A stretch of DNA of 64,000 bases from Bacillus sp. CHD6a (GTDB lineage: Bacteria > Bacillota > Bacilli > Bacillales > Bacillaceae_I), in the NCBI RefSeq assembly GCF_001293645.1, contig NZ_LBMD01000003.1, forward strand, positions 62,001-126,000. Direction: 5' to 3'. Of this stretch, positions 8,443 through 17,778 are shown one piece after another. Each line of letters starts with the position of its first letter. Positions within the stretch are counted from its first letter, which is position 1. The translations under genes were made by a program, and so were the position numbers. The notes under the pieces were generated by a model. The model was not told the origin of the DNA and ran no database searches. It was given only the letters and a program-made list of their open reading frames with translations.

Positions 8443-8830
8443 AAGACAGAGTTCTCTCTGCCTGTTTTATTGGCTTTATATTTGAAACGGTCACTGAGAT
8501 GCTTTCTCTACCCCCATTTTGTTGGCTTATTACTGAAACGGTAACAGAGAGGCGTTCTCTACTCCCGTTTTGTTGGCTTTTTACTTAAAACGGTCATTGA
8601 GACGCCTTCTCTACTCCCGTTTTGTTGCTTTTTTCTTGCAAACGGTAACTGAGACGCTTTCTCTACTCCCGTTTTGTTGGCTTATTTTTTGAAACGGTCA
8701 CTGAGACGCCTTCTCTACTCCCGTTTTGTTGCTTTTTTCTTGCAATCGGTCACTGAGATGCCTTCTCTAAGCCCGTTCTATTTCCTTTTCCTTTCAAATG
8801 GTAACAGAGCCCCTTAGCCCGTTCTAATCC
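8443..8830 (-). repeat. 52-bp tandem hairpin repeat array upstream of comFA
   Basis: Seven units of 51-53 bp start with AAACGG or a variant at 8485, 8536, 8588, 8641, about 8693, 8744 and 8796; a decayed partial unit precedes them. In each core unit AAACGG pairs with the later CCGTTT and GAGA pairs with TCTC inside. This predicts a series of short hairpins in either strand. Middle units are nearly identical, and units at both ends are more diverged. Apart from this array and the degV terminator, the 536-bp gap between comFA and degV holds no gene. Confidence 0.9.
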
Positions 8831-8856
8831 ATATCCAATTCAAACCGCAACAAACA

Positions 8857-8896
8857 CAAAAAAGACACCCCAAGCAATCCACTGCTCCTGATGTCT
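8857..8896 (-). terminator. Rho-independent terminator of degV
   Basis: Minus strand GACATCAGGAGCA pairs with TGCTTGGGGTGTC (11 of 13 positions counting G-U) and is followed by TTTTTT. It lies about 50 bases after the degV stop. Confidence 0.75.
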
Positions 8897-8946
8897 TTTC
8901 AATCTCTCGATGATGATGATGCTGTGTCAATCAAAGCCCTGAAACG

Positions 8947-9789
8947 TTACCGCTTATACCAACCAAGCCCCAAAGCACCTTCGCCTAAATGCGTTCCGAT
9001 TACTGGGCCAAAGTAGCTCAAGAAAAACTCCACATGTGGATATTTCTCTTCAAGCTCCCTTTTCATCTCTTCTGCTTCTTCCTCACGGTTTGCATGGATG
9101 ACACATGCTCGCATTGGCACTCCTAGAGATGCATCCTCATTAAACAAATCATGAATTCGCTTGACCGCTTTCTTGCGTGTACGAATCTTTTCGAAAGGAA
9201 CAATTTTCGTATCAACAAAATGCAACACTGGCTTAACCTGCAATAGGCTTCCAACAATTGCTTGGGCGCTGCTCAAACGGCCACCGCGTTGCAAGTGAGA
9301 AAGGTCATCTACCATGAAGTAAGCACGGTCAGATTCTTTCATGATGTTCATTCGGTCCATAATTTGTTCAGGCGACTTTCCTTCTGCGGCCATTTCTGCT
9401 GCTTCTAGTGCATAGAAACCTTGAATCATGCAGCTGATTTCGGAATCAAATGCATAAACATCGATTCCGTCCACCATTTCACCTGCAGCCACAGCCCCTT
9501 GATAAGTGCCACTAATGCCGCTTGATAGGTGAATACTCACAACGGCGTCATAGTCCTTTGCGAGTTTCTCAAATAGAGAAACAAATTCGCCAATAGCAGG
9601 CTGAGAGGTGGAAGGCAGATCTCTGCTGTTTTTGACCTCTTCATAGAATTGCTCTACTTTGATGTCGACTTCTTCTTGGTACGATTCATTCCCGAAAATA
9701 ACATTAAGCGGGATCATATGTATATTATGCTTTGCGCGTAATTCTGTAGGGATGTAGGCAGTACTGTCTGTAACAATCGCCGTTTTCAT
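8947..9789 (-). CDS. degV: DegV family fatty-acid-binding protein
   Basis: DegV/FakB-type fold; characterised members bind a fatty acid and present it to a fatty acid kinase. The 280 residues start MKTAIVTDSTAYIP, with the ligand-site motif STSQPAIGEF at about 60-69, the IHLSSGISGTYQGA turn near 90 and the RGGRLSSAQA motif near 170. Full length for the family. Start supported by GGAAGGT upstream. It sits between the degSU pair and comFA as in B. subtilis, with its own terminator. The physiological ligand cannot be read from sequence. Confidence 0.92.
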   Translation of the reverse strand: MKTAIVTDSTAYIPTELRAKHNIHMIPLNVIFGNESYQEEVDIKVEQFYEEVKNSRDLPSTSQPAIGEFVSLFEKLAKDYDAVVSIHLSSGISGTYQGAVAAGEMVDGIDVYAFDSEISCMIQGFYALEAAEMAAEGKSPEQIMDRMNIMKESDRAYFMVDDLSHLQRGGRLSSAQAIVGSLLQVKPVLHFVDTKIVPFEKIRTRKKAVKRIHDLFNEDASLGVPMRACVIHANREEEAEEMKRELEEKYPHVEFFLSYFGPVIGTHLGEGALGLGWYKR

Positions 9790-9903
9790 ATTGTAGACCT
9801 TCCTTATACTATGTATTTCTGTTATCTATTATAGATTGTACATGAAACGGTATTAACTTTCATCAATTGTTTATTTTTTATTGGGAGAGTGAGTGGTGGG
9901 TCG

Positions 9904-10020
9904 ATTTATAGGCCTAGTTTGCAATTTATTTGCCAAATTTTTAATTTATTGTCTAAATTTTTGTTTTATTAGCTTATCTTTAATTTTATTGTCCAAACTT
10001 TTGTTTTATTAGCCAATTCA
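9904..10020. repeat. 20-bp tandem degenerate repeat, about six units
   Basis: A CCAAA-type core recurs at 9913, 9933, 9953, 9973, 9993 and 10013, exactly 20 bp apart each time, inside a T-rich unit of the form TTTATTGTCCAAATTTTTGT. Copies drift (CCTAG, CTAAA, CTTAT) but the period does not. This is most of the 346-bp gap between degV and degU. Confidence 0.85.
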
Positions 10021-10104
10021 CACCATATAATGGCCATTCGACACAAGCCAACAAATTTCGCCTGCCTCCCCCGTCGTCCCTGTCGCCACCGTTCCCACTC
10101 CCAC

Positions 10105-10135
10105 AAAAAAACCCTGGAGACCGAAATCCCCAAGG
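10105..10135 (-). terminator. Terminator directly after degU
   Basis: Minus strand CCTTGGGGA (10127-10135), six-base loop, TCTCCAGGG (10112-10120), then a run of seven T (10105-10111). The stem begins at the base after the degU stop codon. Confidence 0.85.
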
Positions 10136-10855
10136 CTACCTAACCTCTACCCAGCCATTCTTGATTGCAACAACTACAGCTTGTGTACGGTCATTTACAT
10201 TCATTTTTTGAAGGATATTACTTACATGGTTTTTAACTGTTTTTTCACTGATGAACAACGCTTCTCCAATTGCCTTGTTGCTCTTTCCGTCTGCCAACAG
10301 CTGAAGCACTTCGCATTCGCGGCGTGTCAACAAGTGAAGCGGGCGGCGAATCTCGATTTGTTGGTAGCTTGTAGCTGTTGATCCGCCTCCACTACGTCCG
10401 CGCGAACCACTCCCTACACCATTTTCCGTTAAACGACGATATTCTCTAACAAGGTTGTGCGTAACTTTCGGATGAAGATAAGAGCCGCCATTCGCAACCA
10501 CCTTGACTGCATCCACCAAAGCATCGGCATCCATTTCCTTTAGTAGATAACCGCGAGCACCTGTTTGCAATGCATGTGTTACGTAATTTTCGTCATCATG
10601 AATGGATAATACGATGACCTTCGCTTCTGAGTTAGCTTCCACTAGACGTCTTGTAGCCTCCACACCGTTAACTTTTGGCATGTTGATGTCCATGATGATG
10701 ACGTCTGGAGCATGCTTTTCCATCAGGTCAAGCGCTTCTTCCCCGTCGTCACCTTCTGCCACCACGTGAAAGTTTGTTTCAAAATCAAGAATACGTTTAA
10801 CTCCTTCACGAAAAAGCTGATGATCATCAATAATCACGATTTTTGTCGTATCCAT
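10136..10855 (-). CDS. degU: Response regulator DegU
   Basis: NarL/LuxR-family regulator phosphorylated by DegS; in B. subtilis it controls exoenzymes, competence, motility and biofilm. Starting at ATG 10853-10855 gives 239 residues and places the phosphoacceptor at Asp56, the B. subtilis position. Asp10/Asp11, the receiver core [12 protein letters not shown] and the C-terminal LuxR helix-turn-helix ([20 protein letters not shown], then [12 protein letters not shown]) are present. An ATG three codons earlier is too close to GGGAGG (10865-10870). The linker is unusually Ser/Gly-rich ([12 protein letters not shown]). It starts about 26 bases after degS and has its own terminator. Confidence 0.97.
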   Translation of the reverse strand: MDTTKIVIIDDHQLFREGVKRILDFETNFHVVAEGDDGEEALDLMEKHAPDVIIMDINMPKVNGVEATRRLVEANSEAKVIVLSIHDDENYVTHALQTGARGYLLKEMDADALVDAVKVVANGGSYLHPKVTHNLVREYRRLTENGVGSGSRGRSGGGSTATSYQQIEIRRPLHLLTRRECEVLQLLADGKSNKAIGEALFISEKTVKNHVSNILQKMNVNDRTQAVVVAIKNGWVEVR

Positions 10856-10880
10856 TCCTCTCATCCTCCCAAATACATCT

Positions 10881-12023
10881 TTAGCCTAACGGAATTTTGA
10901 TGTGAACTGTAGTTCCTTTACCAGACGTGGACTGTATGTCCAATTCCCCGCTGATAAGTTCTACTCTTTCTCTCATTCCAATTAAACCAAACGACTTTTC
11001 TTTTTTTTCTGTCGTATCAAATCCTACTCCGTCATCTTTAATGATGACAATGATATGGGTAGGTTTTACTTCCAATTTTACATAGATGGCGCTTGCCGAA
11101 GCATGCTTAATGGCATTTGTCAGAGACTCTTGTACAAGCCGGAACACTGCTACCTCAAGGTTGGAGGATATGCGATGTTCCACTCCAAGGTTCATAAATT
11201 GAATCTGTGGATAGCCATTATGATAATCCTCGATAGTCGAAATATATTTCTTTAAAGTAGGCACCAACCCAAGGTCGTCGAGTGCCATCGGACGAAGATC
11301 ATAAATAATCCTTCGCACTTCATATAGAGCGGAGCGCACCATTACTTTTAAGGAGCGAATTTCTGATAACGCCTCTCCTGGACCTCGCTCCCGGAAAGTA
11401 CGGTCAATCAAATCCGAGCGCATCATGACATTGGCCAGCATTTGGGCGGGGCCATCATGAATTTCACGAGAAAGGCGTCGGCGTTCCTCTTCTTGCGCTT
11501 CCATGATTTTAAAACCAAACTCACGTTTCTCAGAGGCATCGGCGATCATCTCGCCAACTTGCTTAAGATCTCCTGTGACATAATTTAAAATCACGGACAC
11601 CTGACTTACAAGGCGATCTGCCTTCGTGATGGTTTCTTCAAGATTCAACAACCTGCGTTCTATTTCATTTCTTCGATTTCGGAGCTGTGCCTCTTTTTGA
11701 GAAATCGTAAGAAGCTCCAACTGCAATTCATGTGCATGGTCATATGCTTGTCTAATTTGATGTTCTGTATAGTTTTTAAACTGCCTGCTCACTTCTGAAA
11801 GACGGTTTCTTGCATGCCTGACTTGGACATCCAGTTTGTCCTGTTTATGGATTAGCTGTGCCACTTCAAGCTTGACCGCATTTAATTCTTTTCCAAGGTT
11901 TTCAAATTCTTTACGGGAACTTTCCCCAATTTCAAAGATCTCATCCTTGCTTAATTCAACGGTTTTCACCATCTGTTCAATAATCATGTCTAATTGTTTA
12001 GAGTTTATAACTTTCCGAGACAT
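10881..12023 (-). CDS. degS: Sensor histidine kinase DegS
   Basis: Cytoplasmic two-component kinase of the DegS-DegU system. The 380 residues have a long N-terminal coiled-coil sensor (about 30-150), the HisKA_3 phosphoacceptor at His189 in REIHDGPAQ, and a C-terminal HATPase_c domain ([11 protein letters not shown], then IKDDGVGFD and [12 protein letters not shown]). No transmembrane segment. Start supported by TTGGAGGATG upstream. A TATAAT-like -10 on the minus strand lies at 12092-12097 without a convincing -35. The 348-bp gap upstream carries divergent promoters and no gene. Confidence 0.97.
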   Translation of the reverse strand: MSRKVINSKQLDMIIEQMVKTVELSKDEIFEIGESSRKEFENLGKELNAVKLEVAQLIHKQDKLDVQVRHARNRLSEVSRQFKNYTEHQIRQAYDHAHELQLELLTISQKEAQLRNRRNEIERRLLNLEETITKADRLVSQVSVILNYVTGDLKQVGEMIADASEKREFGFKIMEAQEEERRRLSREIHDGPAQMLANVMMRSDLIDRTFRERGPGEALSEIRSLKVMVRSALYEVRRIIYDLRPMALDDLGLVPTLKKYISTIEDYHNGYPQIQFMNLGVEHRISSNLEVAVFRLVQESLTNAIKHASASAIYVKLEVKPTHIIVIIKDDGVGFDTTEKKEKSFGLIGMRERVELISGELDIQSTSGKGTTVHIKIPLG

Positions 12024-12286
12024 AGGACATCCTCCAAAAGACCCTGTATTCTTAAAAGAATATTGTGAATACCCCTTTATCGCTATAGTACATTATACCC
12101 AAAAGTAAGGAAGACACTATATGCTATATCATTCCAAATCTACCAAACCTTTGTGGGGGTACCTGTCGAAATTTGCCCACACTTCATTATATCGGACTAA
12201 AGTTTTGCTTGTATAACATTATTATTACAATCGGATTAAACTTTGTCGATTCTTGCCATTATAAGGAACTCTGAACTATATTTTAT

Positions 12287-12315
12287 TTGATGTCCTTACA
12301 TCCAGCACTTATAAT
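12287..12315 (+). promoter_or_regulatory. Sigma-A promoter of the yvyE-type gene
   Basis: TTGATG (12287-12292), 17-base spacer, perfect TATAAT (12310-12315). It stands about 57 bases before the TTG start codon and can also drive the tagU-type gene immediately downstream. Confidence 0.75.
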
Positions 12316-12371
12316 AGATAAAGTATGACTAATCATACAAAAGTGCCATTCATTAAAGGAGAGTTGTCAGA

Positions 12372-13010
12372 TTGCTATCTCACTACTATACCGTAAAAGG
12401 GCATGGAGAGCATGAAATAAACATCCAAAAATCAAGATTTATCGCCCACATTGCCCGAGCAACAACAGAAGAAGAAGCCCAAAGCTTCATCCAAGAGATA
12501 AAAAAGAAGCACTGGGCTGCAACCCACAACTGCTCTGCTTATATGATCGGAGAAAATAACCAGATCCAAAAGGCAAATGACGATGGAGAGCCAAGCGGCA
12601 CAGCAGGCGTCCCCATCCTAGAAGTCCTTAAGAAAAAAGATCTGAAAGACACTGTAGTTGTAATTACCCGCTACTTCGGCGGCATTAAACTAGGTGCAGG
12701 AGGACTTATTCGTGCATACGGCAAAGCTACCTCACAAGGAATTGCTGCAACAGGAATGGTAGAACGAAAATTAGTGCAAATTATGCATACAAGAGTCGAG
12801 TACACATTACTGGGGAAGATAGAGAATGCAATACGTACATCTAGATACGAAATAAAACAGGCACAATATTTAGACTCAGTCCAATTGGAAATTTATGTAA
12901 ACAGAGAAGAGATAGCACTATTTAAAGAGTGGATAATTGAGTTGACAAATGGAGATTGTAGATTGACACCTGGAGATTTTTCGTATATGGAAAAACTGGT
13001 CATAATTTAA
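12372..13010 (+). CDS. yvyE: YigZ/IMPACT family protein YvyE
   Basis: Conserved protein of the YigZ/Impact family, whose eukaryotic relatives act in translational control; the bacterial role is not settled. The 212 residues contain the UPF0029 core (KSRFIAHIARA near 20, DDGEPSGTAGVPILEVL near 73-90, VVITRYFGGIKLGAGGLIRA near 97-116) and a C-terminal ferredoxin-like domain. It starts at TTG 12372, since AAAGGAGAG (12355-12363) lies eight bases before it and the next Met is well inside the domain. The LCP gene follows after 19 bases. Confidence 0.92.
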   Translation: MLSHYYTVKGHGEHEINIQKSRFIAHIARATTEEEAQSFIQEIKKKHWAATHNCSAYMIGENNQIQKANDDGEPSGTAGVPILEVLKKKDLKDTVVVITRYFGGIKLGAGGLIRAYGKATSQGIAATGMVERKLVQIMHTRVEYTLLGKIENAIRTSRYEIKQAQYLDSVQLEIYVNREEIALFKEWIIELTNGDCRLTPGDFSYMEKLVII

Positions 13011-13029
13011 CTTGAGGAGAATTATTTTA

Positions 13030-13998
13030 ATGAAACATTCTAGAACCGACTATAAAAAAACTAAGAAAAAGAGAGTAATAAAAAAAATCTTTTTCTTTAT
13101 TTCTATCCCACTTCTTCTATTGGGCCTTTATTTTGGTTATACAGTGTATGAAACAATAAAAGCAGCAAACAACTCTTATGTGGCTTTAGATAGGGAAAAA
13201 TCTAAATACAGAGAAAAACCTGTAGAGATTAAGAAGGAGCCATTTACCGTACTAATATTAGGTATTGAAAATTACGGAAGTGGTGGAAAGGGTGGAAGAT
13301 CAGATACAATAATGGTCGCTACATTTAATCCTGATGACGCTTCCATGAATTTACTCAGCATTCCTAGGGATACACTTGTAGATATTTCAGGAAAAGACAT
13401 TAGAGACAAGATAAACCACGCTTATTCCTATGGTGGATTAGATATGACAGTAAGTACTGTAGAAGATTTTTTAGAAATACCAATTGATTATTATGTCACA
13501 TTAGATTTTGATGGTTTTTTGAATATTATTGACACTGTTGGTGGTGTAACTGTTGATGTTCCTTTTGATTTTTGGGACTATAAACACGGAGATTGGGATA
13601 CAAAGATTTACTTCGAAGAAGGAGAAATGAGATTAGATAGTGATGAGGCATTAACCTACGCTAGAATGAGAAAGAAAGACCCTAGAGGAGATATCGGTAG
13701 AACAGAGCGACAAAAACAAGTTGTGAAAGCTTTAATTGATGAAATTAATTCCCCTTCTACCCTTCTAAAAGTTAACGATATTGTAAAAGATGTAGGAGAA
13801 AATGTTGAAACTAATATGAGAATTAATGAGGTGCTAGCTTTTCAGCAAAAATATTCGTCTTTCCGCGCTTCCTCCATTAATAGTCTTGATTTAGAGGGAA
13901 CTGATGAGTATATTGATGATATTTACTATTATATGCCAGATGATACCTCGTTAGCTAACCTTAAAATTGAACTAAAAAACCATTTAGAAATTGAATAG
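13030..13998 (+). CDS. tagU: LCP family teichoic/polysaccharide transferase, TagU-like
   Basis: LytR-CpsA-Psr enzyme that moves a lipid-linked polymer to peptidoglycan. 322 residues from ATG 13030: lysine-rich cytoplasmic tail, one membrane helix (about 16-40), then the LCP domain with GRSDTIMVATFNPDD, the SIPRDT arginine motif, DKINHAYSYGG and GRTERQKQVV. The reading could begin at TTG 13012, but GAGGAGA there is the ribosome site for 13030. Gene order after yvyE matches B. subtilis lytR/tagU. A strong bidirectional terminator follows. A second LCP paralogue is at 35961. Confidence 0.92.
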   Translation: MKHSRTDYKKTKKKRVIKKIFFFISIPLLLLGLYFGYTVYETIKAANNSYVALDREKSKYREKPVEIKKEPFTVLILGIENYGSGGKGGRSDTIMVATFNPDDASMNLLSIPRDTLVDISGKDIRDKINHAYSYGGLDMTVSTVEDFLEIPIDYYVTLDFDGFLNIIDTVGGVTVDVPFDFWDYKHGDWDTKIYFEEGEMRLDSDEALTYARMRKKDPRGDIGRTERQKQVVKALIDEINSPSTLLKVNDIVKDVGENVETNMRINEVLAFQQKYSSFRASSINSLDLEGTDEYIDDIYYYMPDDTSLANLKIELKNHLEIE

Positions 13999-14041
13999 AC
14001 TCGCTTAGAACAAATTTCTGCCTTATTTCAACATTTTTTTC

Positions 14042-14080
14042 AAAACACTACTAAATTACCTATTTTAGTAGTGTTTTTTT
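14042..14080. terminator. Bidirectional terminator after tagU-like gene
   Basis: Perfect 11-bp stem ACACTACTAAA (14045-14055) / TTTAGTAGTGT (14064-14074), eight-base loop and a T run to 14080. Confidence 0.9.
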
Positions 14081-14130
14081 ATGTTAAAATTAGTAATTGA
14101 AAAATGTAAAAATTTTAGGGGGTCAATTTT

Positions 14131-14787
14131 TTGAAAAAGAGAATTTTTATCGTGATGTTGGTATTTTCAGTTGGATTTGGATTTGGTGCAATTTCTATAT
14201 CTACTGCAAATGCAAACAGCAATGTCGTTTTAGCAAGTGTCGAATGGGTATTAAGTAAGATCAATCCAATCGAACAGAGACTTACCCAGCTTGAAGCACG
14301 TGTTAATGAACTTGATTCTGGATCACCTTCTCCAAGCAACCCTATTCAAGACGTTTCAAGTGTTGTAACTACTAAACAAACTGCAATTAGAAGAGGGGCA
14401 GGTACACAGTATGCCAGTTTATTAGATGTGCCTGCAAACACTATTGTTACATACTATAGCACCTTCACTAATTCAACAAATGGGGAAAAATGGTATATTG
14501 TTAGATTATCTGATAATAGATTAGGAGCAGTATTAAGTAAAAACACTCAAGTATCTGTTACACCAATACAATCTGGATTTAAAAGTGTAGTATTCAATAA
14601 TCCTGCACCAGTAAGAAGAGGGGCTTCTGATTCTTATGCAATCTATACAACTGCACCGGTTGGATCAACATTAAAATATGAAAGTACTTATGTTAATCCT
14701 TCATCTGGAGAAAAATGGTATATCGTTAGAATGAGCGATGGAAAAGTAGGTGCTGTACGCGCTAACTTTGCTGAGGTGATTAGGTAA
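14131..14787 (+). CDS. Secreted protein with two bacterial SH3 repeats
   Basis: Probable exported cell-wall-binding protein; function unknown. 218 residues with a typical signal peptide (KKR, hydrophobic stretch, cut after about STANA) and a short helical linker. Two related SH3-like repeats follow at about 75-140 and 150-217, each holding an RRGA motif and NGEKWYIVR or SGEKWYIVR. TTG start at 14131 with GGGGGT seven bases upstream. The SpoIID/LytB gene follows after one base, and its ribosome site lies inside this gene's end. An extended -10 (TGTTAAAAT, 14082-14090) may be its promoter. Confidence 0.8.
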   Translation: MKKRIFIVMLVFSVGFGFGAISISTANANSNVVLASVEWVLSKINPIEQRLTQLEARVNELDSGSPSPSNPIQDVSSVVTTKQTAIRRGAGTQYASLLDVPANTIVTYYSTFTNSTNGEKWYIVRLSDNRLGAVLSKNTQVSVTPIQSGFKSVVFNNPAPVRRGASDSYAIYTTAPVGSTLKYESTYVNPSSGEKWYIVRMSDGKVGAVRANFAEVIR

Positions 14788-14788
14788 T

Positions 14789-16318
14789 ATGAAAAAAAAG
14801 GTATTACTTTTCATATGTTTAGTTTTCTTCTTTATTAATGTTGACTATTCAAGTGCAGATTTCTCACAGAAAGAATATATTGATCCTGTAACTGTGGAGC
14901 TAGTTAAAAGTAATACAATTAACATAAATCCGGCTGGAATTTATAAGATAAGAAACCTACAGAATAGTTCCGAACGATTTATTAAACCATATCAACTAGT
15001 AACTATTACGAACTCTTCTGGGAATTCGGTAGCAAGTTTTGGATCAGTTACCCTTACATCAAGCAATGGTTTTGAGATAATTGAGATGACAGGCAACTCT
15101 CAGATTGTTACATTCACTGGTTCCACGGTAGGTCGAAGAGACGCAAGTCTTTCCGGGCAAATTTTAACAACCTTTGAAAACGGAGAAGCAGCAGAATATA
15201 TTAGCACTCACAATAACAGTCAAGGAGTATGGTATATTGTTAAAAGTTTAAATGGTCAAAATCTGGCAATTCTTGCTAACAATAATGTTCAGTTGATTAA
15301 TGCTCCTTCCCTATCTACAATTAATACAACTATCGCAAATAGTGAAAGAAAATATAGGGGCAGTGCAGTAATAAATGGTGGCCAACTTATTAATAAGCTG
15401 GATATGCAATCCTATTTAAAAGGTGTTCTTCCAAATGAAATGCCTGCTTCTTTTCACCTAGAAGCTTTAAAAGCACAAGCTGTTGCTGCAAGAAGTTATG
15501 CTTACGTAAAAAATGCAAGAGGACCTTTAACTAATACAACCTCGAGCCAAGTTTATCGTGGATATACATCTGAACATAGCAGAACAAATCAAGCGGTAGA
15601 CGAAACCAATAAAAAAGTAGTCAGATATAATAATAGTGTTATTGAAACATTCTTTTTCTCTACTAGTGGAGGAAGAACAGCAAATGTTGGAGACGTCTGG
15701 AATACCAGCCAAAGTAGCTTTCCCTATCTTGTGACAGTTGAAGATTCCTTTGAAGACTCTCCTCATAGTAGTTGGACAGAAACATTTAACAGTAGTACAT
15801 TATTATCTAGTTTTGGACAAAGTACAAATGTTCCGATTCATAACATTAGCATTGAAAAAACCGGAGCGAATGGAGAAGTATCGGCAGTTACACTTCATAC
15901 TGGTAATGGTGATGTTAGAAAAGCAGGTAATGAGTTGACTATACGTAAACTTTTTCCTACTAGTAATGGTAATACCTATGGCATTTTAAAAAGTAACTGG
16001 TTTGACCTGACCATTAATCATCCTTTTAATATACAAATGGCTAATACTACCAAGAATCAGTTAAACATAAACAATCAACAAGTTCAACTGGCGAATAGTG
16101 TTACTACTCTAAATACATCAAGCGCCACCATAGCACTTCCCAGCGCTAATATCTCTAAAGAAACAGATCCACAATCCATTATCATTACCGGTAAAGGATG
16201 GGGACATAGGATTGGGATGAGTCAATTTGGTGCACAAGGCTATGCTAGCAATGGATGGAACTACGATAAAATTATTAAACATTACTATCGTGGTACTGCA
16301 ATTAATGACTTAAATTAA
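14789..16318 (+). CDS. Secreted SpoIID/LytB-domain protein
   Basis: Exported wall protein of the LytB/SpoIID family. SpoIID is a lytic transglycosylase on stripped glycans, and B. subtilis LytB enhances the amidase LytC. 509 residues: signal peptide to about 24, an SH3-like segment about 115-170, then the SpoIID domain (LDMQSYLKGVLPNEMPASF, LKAQAVAARSYAYV, FFFSTSGGRTANVGDVW) and the C-terminal GKGWGHRIGMSQFGAQGYA motif. The Glu of VLPNEMP corresponds to the catalytic position in SpoIID. It is paired with the preceding SH3 gene and ends at a long hairpin terminator. Whether it acts on the polymer made nearby or helps the 26054 amidase is inference. Confidence 0.88.
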   Translation: MKKKVLLFICLVFFFINVDYSSADFSQKEYIDPVTVELVKSNTININPAGIYKIRNLQNSSERFIKPYQLVTITNSSGNSVASFGSVTLTSSNGFEIIEMTGNSQIVTFTGSTVGRRDASLSGQILTTFENGEAAEYISTHNNSQGVWYIVKSLNGQNLAILANNNVQLINAPSLSTINTTIANSERKYRGSAVINGGQLINKLDMQSYLKGVLPNEMPASFHLEALKAQAVAARSYAYVKNARGPLTNTTSSQVYRGYTSEHSRTNQAVDETNKKVVRYNNSVIETFFFSTSGGRTANVGDVWNTSQSSFPYLVTVEDSFEDSPHSSWTETFNSSTLLSSFGQSTNVPIHNISIEKTGANGEVSAVTLHTGNGDVRKAGNELTIRKLFPTSNGNTYGILKSNWFDLTINHPFNIQMANTTKNQLNINNQQVQLANSVTTLNTSSATIALPSANISKETDPQSIIITGKGWGHRIGMSQFGAQGYASNGWNYDKIIKHYYRGTAINDLN

Positions 16319-16337
16319 AAGACCAAGGAATTATACA

Positions 16338-16389
16338 ACAAACGTAGTAAAAACCCCATTTCATCGAATGGGGTTTTTACTACGTTTGT
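16338..16389. terminator. Very long bidirectional terminator hairpin
   Basis: Perfect 23-bp stem (16338-16360 with 16367-16389) and a six-base loop TCATCG, centred on AACCCCATT/AATGGGGTT. It lies between two convergent genes and can stop transcription from both sides. Confidence 0.9.
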
Positions 16390-16403
16390 TTTCATAAAAG
16401 ACA

Positions 16404-17768
16404 TTAATGAGCTTGTTTAAAATAAATTCTTTGAAATTCTTGTTTTACTTTTAGACAAAATAGGGTAGATAAAAATAGACTAAAGACAAATAACCAGAAT
16501 GGATTAAAAATAAAGTCCATAAACCCTCCGACTACTACTCTCGGGATATTGACTGTAAAGAAGGCAAACAAGCTGATGAAAACTGGATTTTTAGGCATTC
16601 TTAAGAAGAAAATGTACATAACCTGAATAAATGCACCAAGGTAAATCGCTCCAAACAGAATTCCCCAGTATCCAAAGTTCGCATATGCTTCACCGGCAAA
16701 CACAGTATTTAAAACTCCAGCCGTTCCTTCTTGTACTTTATCTGGGAAATACTGCTCCATAACAAGTCTCGCCGATCGTACGTGTTCTAAATCATAAAAT
16801 TGCAGAAGAATATTTGGAAGACTTCTCCCATTTAAGAAATCCACTTGATTGCCAAATAGCTCTAAGTGAAGGAAGAAAGGTGCAATTTGTGACAGAATTA
16901 ATCTACCTATAGGTCCTGAATTATAAGATAAGAATTGGTTTACATTTGTGACACCTTGGATAAATACATACATGGTTATTATGGAAATAATACCAACAGA
17001 GGCGAGTATTGCTACTTTTTTTATTGAAAGTTTGATTTTACCAATATATAACTTAATTAAAATAAACATTAAGATATAGAAAAAGACCGGTGCCTTTTGT
17101 AAATCATAAATGGATACAAAAATTGATAACACAAACATTAGCATAAAAGAAATTTTCCATCTAAACAATTTTGTTTTTATATAATAAACATATGCTATGA
17201 GCGATAAAATAGGTGTTAATCCCAAGGCAAAAATATTTTTAAACAATACATTCCCTTGAAAACCATGGGATGCCTCGATTCTAAGTCTCCCAAGATCTGT
17301 CCCACCTGTAAGTGCAGCTATCAATGGAACATTATTCAGTTGCATTATCATATAAATGATTGCTGAAATACTGAGAAACATTAGAATTGAAAAGATATAG
17401 AAATAATCTTTACCCTCTCTTAAATCTGTCGTTATCGGGGCCTTTAAATATGAATCAAGCTCTTTTTTTGCATTAAAACCAACCCATCTTGATAACATCA
17501 ACATTGTAAGAGGGATTATTATCATAATGTAGCATAGCCACAAAAACCCAATAATTCTATAAGTATCGTCCTGCATTCGATGTATCATATAATTATTGTC
17601 TAACTTCAATACAATTAGTAAAGGTCCAATAAAGCTTGAAACTAATAATGAATAATAGTAAGTAATACTTATTAGATTTGGCTTTAATAAAGACAGACTA
17701 CCGGATACTTTATAGAACAAAAATGTAGATGTAATGAGGGTTATTAGCCATAAAACTATATAAAGCAT
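16404..17768 (-). CDS. Wzy-like O-antigen/repeat-unit polymerase
   Basis: Probable polysaccharide repeat-unit polymerase. 454 residues with about eleven hydrophobic segments starting at residue 1 and a large loop in the C-terminal half (about 300-360, YNSGPIGRLILSQIAPFF to FPDKVQEGTAGVLNTVFAG), the layout of Wzy/OafB-type polymerases. Such proteins share little sequence, so the call rests on topology and on the flippase 10 bases upstream. Ribosome site GTGAGGAA upstream of ATG. It is the last gene of the minus-strand polymer operon. Confidence 0.8.
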   Translation of the reverse strand: MLYIVLWLITLITSTFLFYKVSGSLSLLKPNLISITYYYSLLVSSFIGPLLIVLKLDNNYMIHRMQDDTYRIIGFLWLCYIMIIIPLTMLMLSRWVGFNAKKELDSYLKAPITTDLREGKDYFYIFSILMFLSISAIIYMIMQLNNVPLIAALTGGTDLGRLRIEASHGFQGNVLFKNIFALGLTPILSLIAYVYYIKTKLFRWKISFMLMFVLSIFVSIYDLQKAPVFFYILMFILIKLYIGKIKLSIKKVAILASVGIISIITMYVFIQGVTNVNQFLSYNSGPIGRLILSQIAPFFLHLELFGNQVDFLNGRSLPNILLQFYDLEHVRSARLVMEQYFPDKVQEGTAGVLNTVFAGEAYANFGYWGILFGAIYLGAFIQVMYIFFLRMPKNPVFISLFAFFTVNIPRVVVGGFMDFIFNPFWLFVFSLFLSTLFCLKVKQEFQRIYFKQAH

Positions 17769-17778
17769 AGCTATTTCC

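Noticed and set aside
8411-8494. Longer ComFA starting at 8494
   Set aside because: Upstream codons lie in the repeat region and AAGGAGG stands directly before 8410.
8485-8830. CRISPR array
   Set aside because: Units are contiguous repeats without unique spacers, with degenerate ends, and no cas gene is nearby.
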